A stretch of DNA of 64,000 nucleotides from Streptomyces filamentosus (lineage in GTDB: Bacteria > Actinomycetota > Actinomycetes > Streptomycetales > Streptomycetaceae): NCBI RefSeq assembly GCF_014654895.1, contig NZ_BNBE01000001.1, positions 1 through 64,000 of the forward strand, in the 5' to 3' direction. A model generated the notes under the pieces. It was not told where the DNA came from, made no database searches, and saw only the letters and a list, made by a program, of their open reading frames with translations. The translations under genes were made by a program, and so were the position numbers. Shown one piece after another: positions 24,123-33,999 of this stretch (positions within the stretch are counted from its first letter, which is position 1; every line of letters begins with the position of its first letter).

Positions 24123-24520
24123 CGCTGCCCGTCGCTCCCATGCCGGACGTCGAGCAGGTGGCCATCGATCTGCTGGCCGAGGTTCTCGACGACACGGTGA
24201 CTGTCAGCAGTGAGTGGCCGGAGTCCGTGGCCGAGCACCTTCCGGTGGTGGCGGTGTCCCTCGGGCCGGGCGGCGGCTCGGCCATCAAGGCGGTCACCGC
24301 GAACCGCGGTCTCGACATCGACGTCCTCGCCGCCACCAAGGCGGAGGCCCGGGACCTGGCGGCGCTCGTCTCGGCGCATCTGCTCGCAGCACAGGGCACT
24401 GTCCGGCCCGGCGCCCGAATCTACGGGGTGGCGGAGACGAGCCTCGTGTGGCTGCCGGACCCTGTCACCAACCTGCCCCGCTATGTCCTCGTGATGAGCA
24501 TGGTGGTCCGCCCCGCGTAG
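24119..24520 (+). CDS. tail terminator/completion protein
   Basis: 133 residues. Alternating helix-strand layout (VEQVAIDLLAEVLDDTVTVS, LPVVAVSLGPGG, LDIDVLAATKAEARDLAALV) as in DUF3168/gpU-like tail terminators. Order, just before the tail tube gene, supports it. Confidence 0.75.
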   Translation: MTLPVAPMPDVEQVAIDLLAEVLDDTVTVSSEWPESVAEHLPVVAVSLGPGGGSAIKAVTANRGLDIDVLAATKAEARDLAALVSAHLLAAQGTVRPGARIYGVAETSLVWLPDPVTNLPRYVLVMSMVVRPA

Positions 24521-24601
24521 CAGCACCCAACCCGCACCCCCATACCCATTCACCCGTCGGCACCTGGCCGTGCGGGTCCTCGCTATGCCTGGAGGCATCC
24601 C

Positions 24602-25162
24602 GTGGCGAACGACGCCGACAACGTGCGCGTGGGCTTGACCGGCTCCGTGCTCATCGCCCCGAAGGGCACGACCGCCCCCGCCGACCTCGACACCGCCTGG
24701 CCCGCCGGCTGGGAGGACCTCGGCTACCTGTCCGACGACGGCGTGGAGCTGACCTACTCGACGGAGTCCGAGGACATCAACGCCTGGCAGTCTCTGTCGC
24801 CGGTGCGGAAGGTTCTGACCGGCGTCGACATGACGCTCGGGTTCACCGCCATCGAGCTCAAGACGACCACGATGACGCTGTACTTCCCGTCCGCGACGAT
24901 GTCCGACGTCTCCGGCACCGTGCACAAGCTCAGCATTCCGGCCGCCCCGGCGCCGGACGAGCGCGCGATCGGCCTGGAGTGGATCGACGGCGACATCAAG
25001 AACCGGCTGATCATCGCCCGCGGCGAGGTCACCGACCGCGAGGCCCTCACCCTGGCCCGCTCGGGCGCGGTGGGTCTCGGCATGACGGTGTCGGCCTACG
25101 CCGACTCGGCGCCCGAGATCGCCGTCTGGCTGTCCAACGACCCGGCCTGGTCCGCGGCGTAA
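24602..25162 (+). CDS. major tail (tube) protein
   Basis: 186 residues. Beta-rich, with GSVLIAPKGTTAPADLDTAW, WEDLGYLSDDGVELTYS and a final domain GLGMTVSAYADSAPE that are standard for siphovirus tube proteins of actinophages. GTG after GGAGGCATCCC. The 81-bp gap before it may carry a promoter. Confidence 0.9.
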   Translation: MANDADNVRVGLTGSVLIAPKGTTAPADLDTAWPAGWEDLGYLSDDGVELTYSTESEDINAWQSLSPVRKVLTGVDMTLGFTAIELKTTTMTLYFPSATMSDVSGTVHKLSIPAAPAPDERAIGLEWIDGDIKNRLIIARGEVTDREALTLARSGAVGLGMTVSAYADSAPEIAVWLSNDPAWSAA

Positions 25163-25239
25163 CCACATCTCCCGGCAGGCGTGCCATGCGGGTCGCGCCT
25201 GCCGGGCCTCAACCCGCTACCACCCGCAAGGAGAACCCC

Positions 25240-25572
25240 ATGACCACCAAGAAGCCTGCCGGCCGCGAGGTCGTCTCTCTCGACTCGCTCGCCGCACAGA
25301 AGCGCGAGGCGCTGCCCGAGGCGACCACGTTCGAGCTCCGCGGCGTCGAGTTCACCCTGGAGCCCTTCCACACCCTGCCGATGAACCTGCAGGAACGCAT
25401 GAAGGGTCCCGACGACTACCTCGGCATCGTCCGTGTCGCCCTCGGCGCCGACAAGATCAAGGAGATGGTCGACGCCGGCTACGAGATCGTGGACCTGAAC
25501 CTGATCGCCGAGGAGTGGATGCGGCGCTCCGGGATCGAGCCGGGGGAATCCCCGGCCTCCTCCGCTTCCTGA
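25240..25572 (+). CDS. tail assembly chaperone G
   Basis: 110 residues, AAGGAG site. It has the usual short N-terminal strand region (TFELRGVEFTLEPFHTLPMN) and helical end. Placed between tube and tape-measure genes. Near its end, at 25542-25548, the frame carries GGGGGAA and the -1 frame is open downstream, as in the G/GT arrangement of long-tailed phages. Confidence 0.85.
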   Translation: MTTKKPAGREVVSLDSLAAQKREALPEATTFELRGVEFTLEPFHTLPMNLQERMKGPDDYLGIVRVALGADKIKEMVDAGYEIVDLNLIAEEWMRRSGIEPGESPASSAS

Positions 25573-25988
25573 CGGAGTACGGGGAGGCCGTCGAGTGGGA
25601 CATGGCCCGCTACTGGCCGGGCCGCTCCCTGCTGGATCTGTGGCGCGGGGGGCTCACCTGGCGTGAGCTGCGGGTCTTCCTGCGCTATCTGCCGCGTGAC
25701 TCGGCTACGGCCCGCGCTGTGCGTAACGCCTCGCCGGAGGAGGAGGCGTGGACGATGGACCGCCATCTGCTGGCGTCCATCGTCGACGCCGTCCGGGAGA
25801 GCACCTACGCCGCGATCAAGCTCGGCGGTGATCCGAAGAAGACGGGCCGGCTGAAGCCGCCGGCGCCGATCCCTCGGCCGGGTGTCGCTGAGACGCAGAA
25901 GTCGAACGTGATCCGTTTCGGTGGCCGCCACGGCTCCGGAGCAAAGCAGCTGGCGACGGTCTTCGGGAGGCCCGCCGCGAACCAGTAA
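25515..25988 (+). CDS. tail assembly chaperone T part, made by -1 frameshift
   Basis: The open frame overlaps the end of G in the -1 frame and has no ribosome site at its first ATG, so it is expected to be read only as a G-T fusion of about 250 residues after slippage at 25542-25548. The T part (FLTEYGEAVEWDMARYWPG, then LTWRELRVFLRYLP) is typical. GT binds the tape measure during tail assembly. Coordinates give the open frame, not a real start. Confidence 0.75.
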   Translation: MDAALRDRAGGIPGLLRFLTEYGEAVEWDMARYWPGRSLLDLWRGGLTWRELRVFLRYLPRDSATARAVRNASPEEEAWTMDRHLLASIVDAVRESTYAAIKLGGDPKKTGRLKPPAPIPRPGVAETQKSNVIRFGGRHGSGAKQLATVFGRPAANQ

Positions 25989-25999
25989 CGGAGGTCGCG

Positions 26000-28900
26000 G
26001 TGGCTGAAGGCGGTGTGCTCGTAGGGCGCGGGTATGTGTCGATCCGGCCCGAGTTCGAGGGGGACTGGTCCCGCTCGGTCACCTCCCGCGCTGCGCGGGC
26101 GGGCAGCGGCGGCGCTTCGGCTTTCTCGAAGGCGTTCGGCGCCGGCCTGAAGGGGCTGGGGGCGCTCGCGGGCGTGGCGGTCGGCGCGAACCTCGCGTCG
26201 GCGGCCGCGGGCGCTGCTGCTCTTGCGCCTGCGCTGACCACCGCTGCTACCGCTGCGGCTGCTTTGAAGATCGGCCTGTCGGGTGTCGGTGAGGCGCTCA
26301 AGGCCGCTTTCGCAGACACCAGCTCGGAGGCCAAGGAGGCCGCGTCGGCGAGCAAGGCCGTCGAGTCGGCCCAGCGGAGTCTGGCGAACGCCCAGCGCGG
26401 CCTCGCGCGGGCCCGGGTGGATGCCGCAGCCCGGGTCCGTGACGCCCTGGAGGGTGTTGCGGACGCCGAGCAGAACCTGGCCCGCGTCGCGCAGGAATCG
26501 GCGCGGCGCCAGAGCGACGCTCTGCAGGAAGTGCGGGACGCCGAGGGGGACCTGCGTGCTGCCCAGCAGGACGCATTCGACGTCCAGGTGTCGCTGACCG
26601 AGGCCCGCGAGGAGGCCACTCGGTCGCTGGAGGACATGAACCAGCGGCTGGCCGAGGCCAAGCTCGACGAGCGCGAGGCGACCCAGCGCCTCGCGAAGGC
26701 CGAGAGGGAGCTCAAGGAAGCCCAGAAGAAGAAGGGGACGACGCCGCAGGAGCTGGCCGAGCTGCAGCTCGCCTACGACCGGGCCGCCCTCAACCTGCAG
26801 GAGCAGCAGCGCGAGACCAAGCGTCTGGCGGAGGACACCGAGGCGGCGAATCGGGCCGGCGTCGAGGGTTCGGCCCAGATGCAGCAGGCGCGCGAGCGTC
26901 TCAGCAGCGCCAACGAGACGGTCGCCGACCGCGAGCGTGATCTGGCGCGGGCGCAGGAGGAGGCCCGCCGTAGCGGTGTCGAGGCGGCCCAGGATGTCGC
27001 CGACGCGCAGGAGTCCTTGGCCGAGGCGCAGCGTGGCGTCGACGAGGCGCGCGCGGATGGCCAGCGGCAGGTCGAGGACGCGCAGCGTGCTGTCGCCGAG
27101 GCTGCCGCCGCGGTGGCGGACGCGCAGGCCGCCGCGGCGAGCCAGACGTCGAAGTTCGGCGAGGCGATGGCCAAGCTCGCGCCGAACGCCCAGTCGTTCG
27201 TGCGGGCGATCCAGGGGCTGGCGCCGGCGTGGACCGGCATGAAGCTGTCGGTCCAGAACGAGCTGTTCAAGGGCCTCGACGACACGGTCACGCAGCTCGG
27301 CCGGACCACCATCCCGATTCTGCAGCGGCAGCTCACCGCTACCGCCGGGATCTGGAACCAGATCGCCAAGTCGGCCGCGTCCGGCGTCGAGGAAATGGCC
27401 CGTACCGGGCTCCTCGACCAGGTACTGGCGGGCGCCAACGACAACTTGGCCGCGTTCAAGGACGCCCCGGCGCAGATCCTCACCGCCTGGGGCCGACTCG
27501 CGGTCGCCGCGCAGCCCGCCTTCAACCGGATGATGCAGGGCCTCGCCGGCACCATCGAGCGGTTCTCCGCCGGTGTCGCGAAGGGCTTCGCCTCCGGCGC
27601 GCTCGAAGAGGGCATCAACACCGCCTTCGAGATCCTGTCGCAGTTCGCGACGCTCCTGGGCAACGTCTTCGGTGTCGTCCAGGAGATCTTCCGCGCGGCC
27701 TCGGACGCCGGCGGCCAGATCATCGGTGCGCTCGCTGCGGTCTTCGGCGAGATCGAGAAGATCCTGGCCGCGCCGCAGATGCAGGCGACGATGCGCGCCC
27801 TGTTCGCGAGCGTCTCTCAGATCATCGGCGCACTCGTGCCGGTCATCGGCGCCATCGTGCAGGCCGTTGTCCCGCTGCTCGCGGCCATCGCACAGCCCAT
27901 CGCGGCCATCGCCGAGGCGCTGGGGCCGGTCCTTCAGGAGCTCGCCGCCTCGCTGGGTGCGGCCCTGATGCCGATCATCGAGGCTCTGGCGCCGGCGCTG
28001 GTCCTGGTCGGCACGACGATCGTGGAGCTCGTCCGGGCGGTCATGCCGCTGATCCAGCCCATCGCGGAGCTGATCAGCGGGGTGATCGCGGCGCTGGCTC
28101 CTGCCCTGGAGCCGGTCGTCCGGGTCACGGCTCAGCTCGTCGATCTGCTGATGGGGCCGCTGACTCAGGTGGTCGAGGCGCTGATGCCTGCGCTGGCTGT
28201 GATCGCGGACATGGTCGCGCAGGTCTTCCAGGCGCTGGAGCCGATGCTGCAGCCTCTCATCGATCTGTTCTCGCAGGTCGCCGAACTCGTCGCGAATGTG
28301 CTGACGATCGCGCTCGACCAGCTCATGCAGATCCTGCCGCCTCTCATCGAGGCGGGCCTGGCGCTCGTCGACGCCGTTTTCGCCGCACTGGAGCCGCTGC
28401 TGCCGGTGATCAGCGAGGCGCTGGAGGCAATCGGCGGGGCTCTGCTGACGATGCTGCCGTCGCTGCTCTCCTTCGCCGACGCGGCGGTGGTGCTCGTCGA
28501 GGGACTGACGCCGCTGATTCCGATCGGCGTCCAGCTCGTGCAGACGGTGCTGGAGGCGCTGCTGCCGATCCTGCCGACAGTGGCGGAGGCGTTCGTGGCG
28601 ATATCCGACGCGCTGGCCCAGATGATCGGCCCGCTCGCGGAGATGATCGGCCAGATCGCGGACCAGCTCGCCCCGATCCTCGTCGACATCGCCCCGTTCC
28701 TGGGGCAGTTCGTGACACTGCTGGCGGACCTCCTCGCGCAGGTGCTGCCGCCGTTGACGGGTGCTCTCCTGATCCTGGTGCAGGCGGTCGCGCCTCTGCT
28801 CCCGGTGTTCGTGGAGCTGGTCGGGATGATCCTGGACGCGGCGGCCGGTGTGCTGATGCAGCTGCTGCCGTCGATCCTGCAGCTGGCCCAGGCCGGGGTG

Positions 28901-30673
28901 GATCTGGCGGTGGCTCTGCTGCCGCTGGTGCCGCCCCTGGCTGAGCTGATCGGCCTGGTGCTGGAGCTTGCGGTCAACGTCCTGTCGTGGCTGCTGCCGC
29001 CGCTGATCGATCTGGCCACGTTCTTCGTGGACGAGCTGACGGGCGCGCTGACTACGGTGATCGGCTGGATCTCTGGTCTCGTCACCGCTATCGCTGATCT
29101 GATCACGTGGGTGCGAACCAAGCTGGGGCCCGCGTTCGTGTGGCTCCGGGACAAGGTGGTCCTGCCCGTGTGGCGGGGCATCCGGACCGGAATCGCTGAC
29201 GCGTGGTCGTGGCTGAAGACGAACGTCTTCGCGCCCATCAGGATCTTCTTCACCCAGACGATCCCGGGCTGGGGCGCGACGCTGAAGGACCGCGTCAAGG
29301 GCTCCTGGCGGGACATGCGCGACGGTGTCGCGTCCTCTTGGGCCTGGCTGAAGACGCACGTGCTCTATCCCGTCCGGGACTTCTTCACGAAGACGATCCC
29401 GGGCTGGGGTGACAGCCTCAAGGGCCGCATCGTGGGAGCCTTCGATGCTGCCCGCGCCGGCATCAAGCTGGTGTGGGACAAGATCAAGGACATCGCCAAG
29501 GCGCCGGTGAAGTTCGTCGTCGACACCGTCTACAACGCCGGCATCCGCAAGGTGTGGAACCTTGTCACCGACGCGTTCGGCGGCAAGCACCTGGAGCCGA
29601 TGCGGTTCGCGACGGGCGGCATCATGCCCGGCTACACCCCGGGCCGCGACATCCACCTGGTGCCGTCGGTGGCAGGCCCGGTGGCTCTGAGTGGCGGCGA
29701 GGCCATCATGCGGCCGGAGTGGACCCGCGCAGTCGGCCCCGGCTACGTCGCGGCCATGAACGCCGCGGCCCGGTCCGGTGGCGTCGGCGGGGTTCGGTCC
29801 GCTCTCGGCTTCGCCGATGGCGGCATCTTCGACGGCATCGGCAACGCCCTGTCCGGCGCCTGGGACAAGGTGAAGTCCGGCTACGACTGGCTGGCGGACA
29901 CTTTCGGCGGTGCCATCCGCGCCGGCGTCACCCGGGTCGTGAACCCGCTGATCGACGCCATCCCCGGCGGCTCCATCGGCCTCGTCGGCCTGCTCAAGGA
30001 TCTCTCGAAGGGGGCCGTCGCACGGCTCCTCGGCGCCGGAGAGGAGGGCGACAAGAAGGCCACCCCGAACGTCGACTACCGGCCCGCCGCCGGCGTCGAG
30101 CAGTGGCGGGGCGTGGTCCTCAAGGCGCTGACGGAGGTGGGCCAGCCGCACACCTACGCCAACATCACCCTGCGCCGCATGAACCAGGAGTCGGGCGGCA
30201 ATCCGACCATCGTCAACAAGTGGGACTCCAACTGGCAGGCCGGCCACCCGTCGGTCGGCCTCATGCAGGTGATCGGCCCCACCTTCCGGTCCCATGCCGG
30301 CGCCTACCGCGGCACCGGTCCGTTCTCCTACGGGGTGTCGACGAACCCCCTGGCCAACGTGTACGCGTCCATGCGGTACGCGCTGAGCGCCTACGGCAGC
30401 CTGCCGAAGGCGTACAACCGGGCGGGCGGCTACGACTCCGGCGGATTCCTCCAGCCGGGCTTCACCCTGGCCTACAACGGCACGGGGCGGCCTGAGCCGG
30501 TGCTGACCGGCGCCCAGTGGAACTCGATGAGGCAGGCCCGCTCTGAGGGCGCTGGCGACATGTACGTCTCCGTGTACGTCGGCGACAAGGAGATCACCGA
30601 CATCGCGCGGGCGGAAGTCCGCCGCGCCAACGGCGAATTGATCCAAGTCCTCAACGCGGGAGGGGGTCGCTGA
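26000..30673 (+). CDS. tape measure protein with lytic transglycosylase domain
   Basis: 1557 residues. N-terminal segment VSIRPEFEGDW, long coiled coils (about 115-400) rich in Ala/Glu/Arg, then a hydrophobic repeat region with alternating IxxLxPVIxxIxQAxxPLL units (about 570-1010), and an SLT lysozyme-like domain at ~1365-1480 with the catalytic Glu in MNQESGG. It sets tail length; by the usual 0.15 nm per residue this is roughly 230 nm. The SLT domain should help penetrate peptidoglycan at injection. Confidence 0.95.
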   Translation: MAEGGVLVGRGYVSIRPEFEGDWSRSVTSRAARAGSGGASAFSKAFGAGLKGLGALAGVAVGANLASAAAGAAALAPALTTAATAAAALKIGLSGVGEALKAAFADTSSEAKEAASASKAVESAQRSLANAQRGLARARVDAAARVRDALEGVADAEQNLARVAQESARRQSDALQEVRDAEGDLRAAQQDAFDVQVSLTEAREEATRSLEDMNQRLAEAKLDEREATQRLAKAERELKEAQKKKGTTPQELAELQLAYDRAALNLQEQQRETKRLAEDTEAANRAGVEGSAQMQQARERLSSANETVADRERDLARAQEEARRSGVEAAQDVADAQESLAEAQRGVDEARADGQRQVEDAQRAVAEAAAAVADAQAAAASQTSKFGEAMAKLAPNAQSFVRAIQGLAPAWTGMKLSVQNELFKGLDDTVTQLGRTTIPILQRQLTATAGIWNQIAKSAASGVEEMARTGLLDQVLAGANDNLAAFKDAPAQILTAWGRLAVAAQPAFNRMMQGLAGTIERFSAGVAKGFASGALEEGINTAFEILSQFATLLGNVFGVVQEIFRAASDAGGQIIGALAAVFGEIEKILAAPQMQATMRALFASVSQIIGALVPVIGAIVQAVVPLLAAIAQPIAAIAEALGPVLQELAASLGAALMPIIEALAPALVLVGTTIVELVRAVMPLIQPIAELISGVIAALAPALEPVVRVTAQLVDLLMGPLTQVVEALMPALAVIADMVAQVFQALEPMLQPLIDLFSQVAELVANVLTIALDQLMQILPPLIEAGLALVDAVFAALEPLLPVISEALEAIGGALLTMLPSLLSFADAAVVLVEGLTPLIPIGVQLVQTVLEALLPILPTVAEAFVAISDALAQMIGPLAEMIGQIADQLAPILVDIAPFLGQFVTLLADLLAQVLPPLTGALLILVQAVAPLLPVFVELVGMILDAAAGVLMQLLPSILQLAQAGVDLAVALLPLVPPLAELIGLVLELAVNVLSWLLPPLIDLATFFVDELTGALTTVIGWISGLVTAIADLITWVRTKLGPAFVWLRDKVVLPVWRGIRTGIADAWSWLKTNVFAPIRIFFTQTIPGWGATLKDRVKGSWRDMRDGVASSWAWLKTHVLYPVRDFFTKTIPGWGDSLKGRIVGAFDAARAGIKLVWDKIKDIAKAPVKFVVDTVYNAGIRKVWNLVTDAFGGKHLEPMRFATGGIMPGYTPGRDIHLVPSVAGPVALSGGEAIMRPEWTRAVGPGYVAAMNAAARSGGVGGVRSALGFADGGIFDGIGNALSGAWDKVKSGYDWLADTFGGAIRAGVTRVVNPLIDAIPGGSIGLVGLLKDLSKGAVARLLGAGEEGDKKATPNVDYRPAAGVEQWRGVVLKALTEVGQPHTYANITLRRMNQESGGNPTIVNKWDSNWQAGHPSVGLMQVIGPTFRSHAGAYRGTGPFSYGVSTNPLANVYASMRYALSAYGSLPKAYNRAGGYDSGGFLQPGFTLAYNGTGRPEPVLTGAQWNSMRQARSEGAGDMYVSVYVGDKEITDIARAEVRRANGELIQVLNAGGGR

Positions 30674-32901
30674 TGGCCATTCCCGGGAACGCCCTGTCGG
30701 ATCTGGTGTCGACCATCGAGCCGAACTCGTCCGGCTGGGCGTCGCTCCTGAACTGCACGCTCTCGCGCGCGACTGGGGGGACCGCGTCCGACGGCTGCCT
30801 GCAGATGCGGTCTGTGGCGTCCGGCGAGATGCGGTGCCGCACGACGGCAGGGTATGACGTACTGCCTGGCGTGGAGTACCTCGCGTTCGCTGACGCGTCG
30901 GGCGCTACGGTGCCGGAGCGGATCGGGATCCGCTGGCTGACGGCCGCCTTCGCGGAGATCTCGGTCTCGTGGTCGCTGACGACGGCTGCTGCGTCGGCGA
31001 CGTGGCATCGGATCGCGGTCGCCGACTACGCCCCGGCCGGCGCCGCGTTCGCGCATGTCGTGTTCTCGTCGACTCCCGCAGCCGCCGCCGTGAACAGCCT
31101 GTTCGACAACGTGTACTTCGGGCCGCCGATGCGGTCGACGGGCAACTTGCTGTCGGCCAACACGGAGACGTCGGAGCGGGCTGCGGGCTGGGAGTACACG
31201 GCCACCACGAACTGCACGGTCGCGCGCACGGTACCGGCTGTGAACTGGTCGGCTACCGCGTACACGGTCGGCGGTCACGTCGCCACGATGACCGTGACCG
31301 CGAACGGGGCGGCCGAGTTCCGGTCGACCGACCAGCCGACTGTCGTCCCGGGCCAGGAGTACCTCGCCTACGCCCACCTGAACCCTCCGGCGAGCGGCAC
31401 CGCCGCATGGATCGAGCTGCGGTTCTACGACGCCGGACTCGCCCAGATCAAAGCGACTCGCGCGGTTCTCGCCGCTCCGGGAACCGGCTGGTACCGGCAG
31501 CGGGTCTCCGACTTCGCGCCCACCAACGCCGCCTACGCGTCGGTGGCGTTCGGCCTGTCGACGGCAACGGCCGGGCAGGTGCTGCGCGTCGACAACGTGG
31601 CCGTCATCGTGGCCCCGCGGTTCGCGGCCGGCAGCATCGTGCCGTATGCCGACGCCGACTTCGAGGCGGGTGTCGGGTCGTGGGCCGTCATCTCCGGGGT
31701 CGCTGCGATCAGCCGCAGCACCCCGTGGGGATCGGTCTTCCGCTCCGGTTCCTACGCACTGACTGCCACGTCGGCGACCGCGACCGCATCTGTCATCCGG
31801 TCGGGCCAGTACGCCCTCAACGCCACCGGTCCCCACCGCATCACGCTCGACTTCATGGTCAGCGCCGGCGGCTGGACCCTGGCGGTCACCACGCGGTACT
31901 ACAACAGCTCGGGGACCGAGATCCTCGTCGGGTCCTCGCCGCCGATCGCGGCCCCCGGGGCGGGCTGGTGGGAGCTGATCGCTGATGCGGAGCCGCCGGC
32001 TGCAGCAGCCAAGATCGCCATCGACCTGACTCTCACTGCAACTGCAGTGTCGTCGACCATCCGGCTCGACCGTGTGGCCTGCTTCCCATCCCTGTCGTTC
32101 TTTGAGGTGACTCCCCAGGAAGCCACAGCGTCGGTCAGCATCGTGATCCGGGAGCTGGAGGTCGGAAATCTGCTGACGCTCACCCGCACCACGCCGGACG
32201 GAGTGCGCACTCTGGTCCGCGGGCCTGACGGCCTCATCGACCGGATGCCGATCACCGACAGCCAGTTCCTCATCGAGGACTACGAGGCCCCGCTCGGCGT
32301 CCGTGTCGTCTACGCCTACGAGACGTTCGAGGTCGGCGACACCGTGGCGGACCGCAATGGGGCCGGCGGGGCCACGATCCCGGCAGGGGACCCAAATCTC
32401 GCCTGGCTGTCGGATCCGGGCATGCCGCAGCGGAACCTGCAGGTGATGGTGAAGACCCCGCCGGACTGGCAGCGGCCGATCGCCCAGGGCGAGTACCGGG
32501 TCCGGGGGCGCCGCAACTCGGTGGTTCTCTCCGACGTCCGTGGCGGGCTGGAGGGCGACCTCGTCATCTGGACCCGCTCCGACGAGGAACGTCGGGCCCT
32601 GCACTGGCTGCTGGACTCGGGCCGGGTTGTGATGTGGCGGGCCGTGCCCGGCATGGGCATCGACGACATGTACGTGGCGGTCGGCCAGGTCACCGAGGGC
32701 CGGGTCGTTCCGCAGGGCTGGGAGGTGTGGCGGGAGTGGACTCTGCCGCTGCGGCAGGTCGACATGCCGACTGCTCTCGGGGTGTCCGGGTCGGCCGGTC
32801 GCACATGGCAGGACGTCCTCACCGAGTACGGCACGTGGGCGGACGTCCTGAACCGTTTCGCCACGTGGGAGGACGTCTACCTGAACCGGCCGAAGGGGTG
32901 A
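30673..32901 (+). CDS. minor tail protein with three carbohydrate-binding-like repeats
   Basis: 742 residues, start overlapping the previous stop (TGATG). Three related ~150-residue beta-sandwich modules (about 9-156, 157-315, 316-475) share the pattern VVPGQEYLAYA, then a W-rich strand and VDNVxx, which resemble CBM4/9-like folds. The remaining ~265 residues form the conserved tail part ending in repeated TWQDVLTEYGTWADVLNRFA. Position fits a distal tail/host-binding protein. The repeats probably bind cell-surface sugars. Confidence 0.8.
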   Translation: MAIPGNALSDLVSTIEPNSSGWASLLNCTLSRATGGTASDGCLQMRSVASGEMRCRTTAGYDVLPGVEYLAFADASGATVPERIGIRWLTAAFAEISVSWSLTTAAASATWHRIAVADYAPAGAAFAHVVFSSTPAAAAVNSLFDNVYFGPPMRSTGNLLSANTETSERAAGWEYTATTNCTVARTVPAVNWSATAYTVGGHVATMTVTANGAAEFRSTDQPTVVPGQEYLAYAHLNPPASGTAAWIELRFYDAGLAQIKATRAVLAAPGTGWYRQRVSDFAPTNAAYASVAFGLSTATAGQVLRVDNVAVIVAPRFAAGSIVPYADADFEAGVGSWAVISGVAAISRSTPWGSVFRSGSYALTATSATATASVIRSGQYALNATGPHRITLDFMVSAGGWTLAVTTRYYNSSGTEILVGSSPPIAAPGAGWWELIADAEPPAAAAKIAIDLTLTATAVSSTIRLDRVACFPSLSFFEVTPQEATASVSIVIRELEVGNLLTLTRTTPDGVRTLVRGPDGLIDRMPITDSQFLIEDYEAPLGVRVVYAYETFEVGDTVADRNGAGGATIPAGDPNLAWLSDPGMPQRNLQVMVKTPPDWQRPIAQGEYRVRGRRNSVVLSDVRGGLEGDLVIWTRSDEERRALHWLLDSGRVVMWRAVPGMGIDDMYVAVGQVTEGRVVPQGWEVWREWTLPLRQVDMPTALGVSGSAGRTWQDVLTEYGTWADVLNRFATWEDVYLNRPKG

Positions 32902-32904
32902 TCG

Positions 32905-33999
32905 ATGTACCCCGTATCCGACCGGTTCCTCGCCGCGATCGCCGCGTCCCACACGCCTGCCACGGAGGTGGCGCTGTACCGCACGGACGGCATCGTGGAG
33001 CAGCTGGCCCATACGGGCGGTTCGGTGGCGGTGGACCGCGGGTCGTCGGTCCGCCGCACCTGCTCCATCACTCTGGCGGACACCAGCCTCATCCCGAGGG
33101 ACCCTGCAGCGAAGCTGGGCGTGTACGGCGCCCGGGTCCGGGTGGCCCGCGGTGTCGTCTACACGGACGGAACCCGCGAGCTGGTGCCGCTCGGAATCTT
33201 CCGCGTCGACGAGATCTCCGGGGACGTCGACGAGGGCCCGGTCACCTTGCAGGGCAAGGGCCTGGAGGCGGTCGTCTCCGACGACAAATTCACGGCCCCG
33301 TGGAGGGCCAGCGGCACCGCGGTGTCCGCGGTCACCGCCCTGATCCGGCGGAGTCTGCCGGACGCCCCGGTCGACAGCAGCGCGGCCACCGACGCGGCGA
33401 TCGGCGCCCGCACCTGGGACGTCGAGGCCGATCCGTGGGAGGCGGCGGTCGAGGTGGCGGCCGCGATCGGATGCGAGGTGTACGCGGATCCGGACGGCGT
33501 GTTCGTCATCGCCCCGCTGCCGGACCTGCTGACCGCCACACCGGCGTGGACGATCGCGGCCGGCGAGGGCGGCGCCTACATCAAGGCCGACCGCACCATG
33601 TCGGCCGACGGCGTCTACAACGGGGTGCTGGCCCGCGGCGAGTCGACGGAGACCGCAACGCCGCCGGTGAGCTCGCTCGTCGTCGACAACGACCCGGGCA
33701 GCCCCACCTACTGGTCCGGGCAGTTCGGGCGCCGGCCCACGTTCTACTCCAGCTCCACTCTGATCACGGTCGGCGCCTGTACGCAGGCCGCGACGCTGCT
33801 GCTCCAGTCCGCGCGCGCCCCGAACGCGACCGCGGACATTTCGTCTCTGCCGAACCCGGCGCTCGCGCCCGGTGACGTGCTGCGGGTCGTCTACCCGGAC
33901 GGCACCAAGGAGCTCCACCAGGCGAGCAGCTTCACTGTCCCGCTGGACGTCTCGGGCGACTTCACGATCCGGACCATCTCGGCGAAGGAGGGCACGTGA
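32905..33999 (+). CDS. tail protein, DUF5047-like baseplate hub
   Basis: 364 residues. N-terminal ~125 residues (YPVSDRFLAAIAASHTPATE, VDRGSSVRRTCSITLAD, ELVPLGIFRVDEISGD) match DUF5047 proteins that follow the distal tail gene in Streptomyces phages. The rest is a hub-like mixed domain. GTG/ATG spacing and operon order support it. Confidence 0.75.
   Translation: MYPVSDRFLAAIAASHTPATEVALYRTDGIVEQLAHTGGSVAVDRGSSVRRTCSITLADTSLIPRDPAAKLGVYGARVRVARGVVYTDGTRELVPLGIFRVDEISGDVDEGPVTLQGKGLEAVVSDDKFTAPWRASGTAVSAVTALIRRSLPDAPVDSSAATDAAIGARTWDVEADPWEAAVEVAAAIGCEVYADPDGVFVIAPLPDLLTATPAWTIAAGEGGAYIKADRTMSADGVYNGVLARGESTETATPPVSSLVVDNDPGSPTYWSGQFGRRPTFYSSSTLITVGACTQAATLLLQSARAPNATADISSLPNPALAPGDVLRVVYPDGTKELHQASSFTVPLDVSGDFTIRTISAKEGT

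Noticed and set aside
25805..30646. A 1613-codon open frame antisense to the tape measure gene
   Set aside because: It mirrors the high-GC coding strand frame, has Arg/His/Gln-rich low-complexity composition and no domain; the plus strand encodes a clear tape measure protein.
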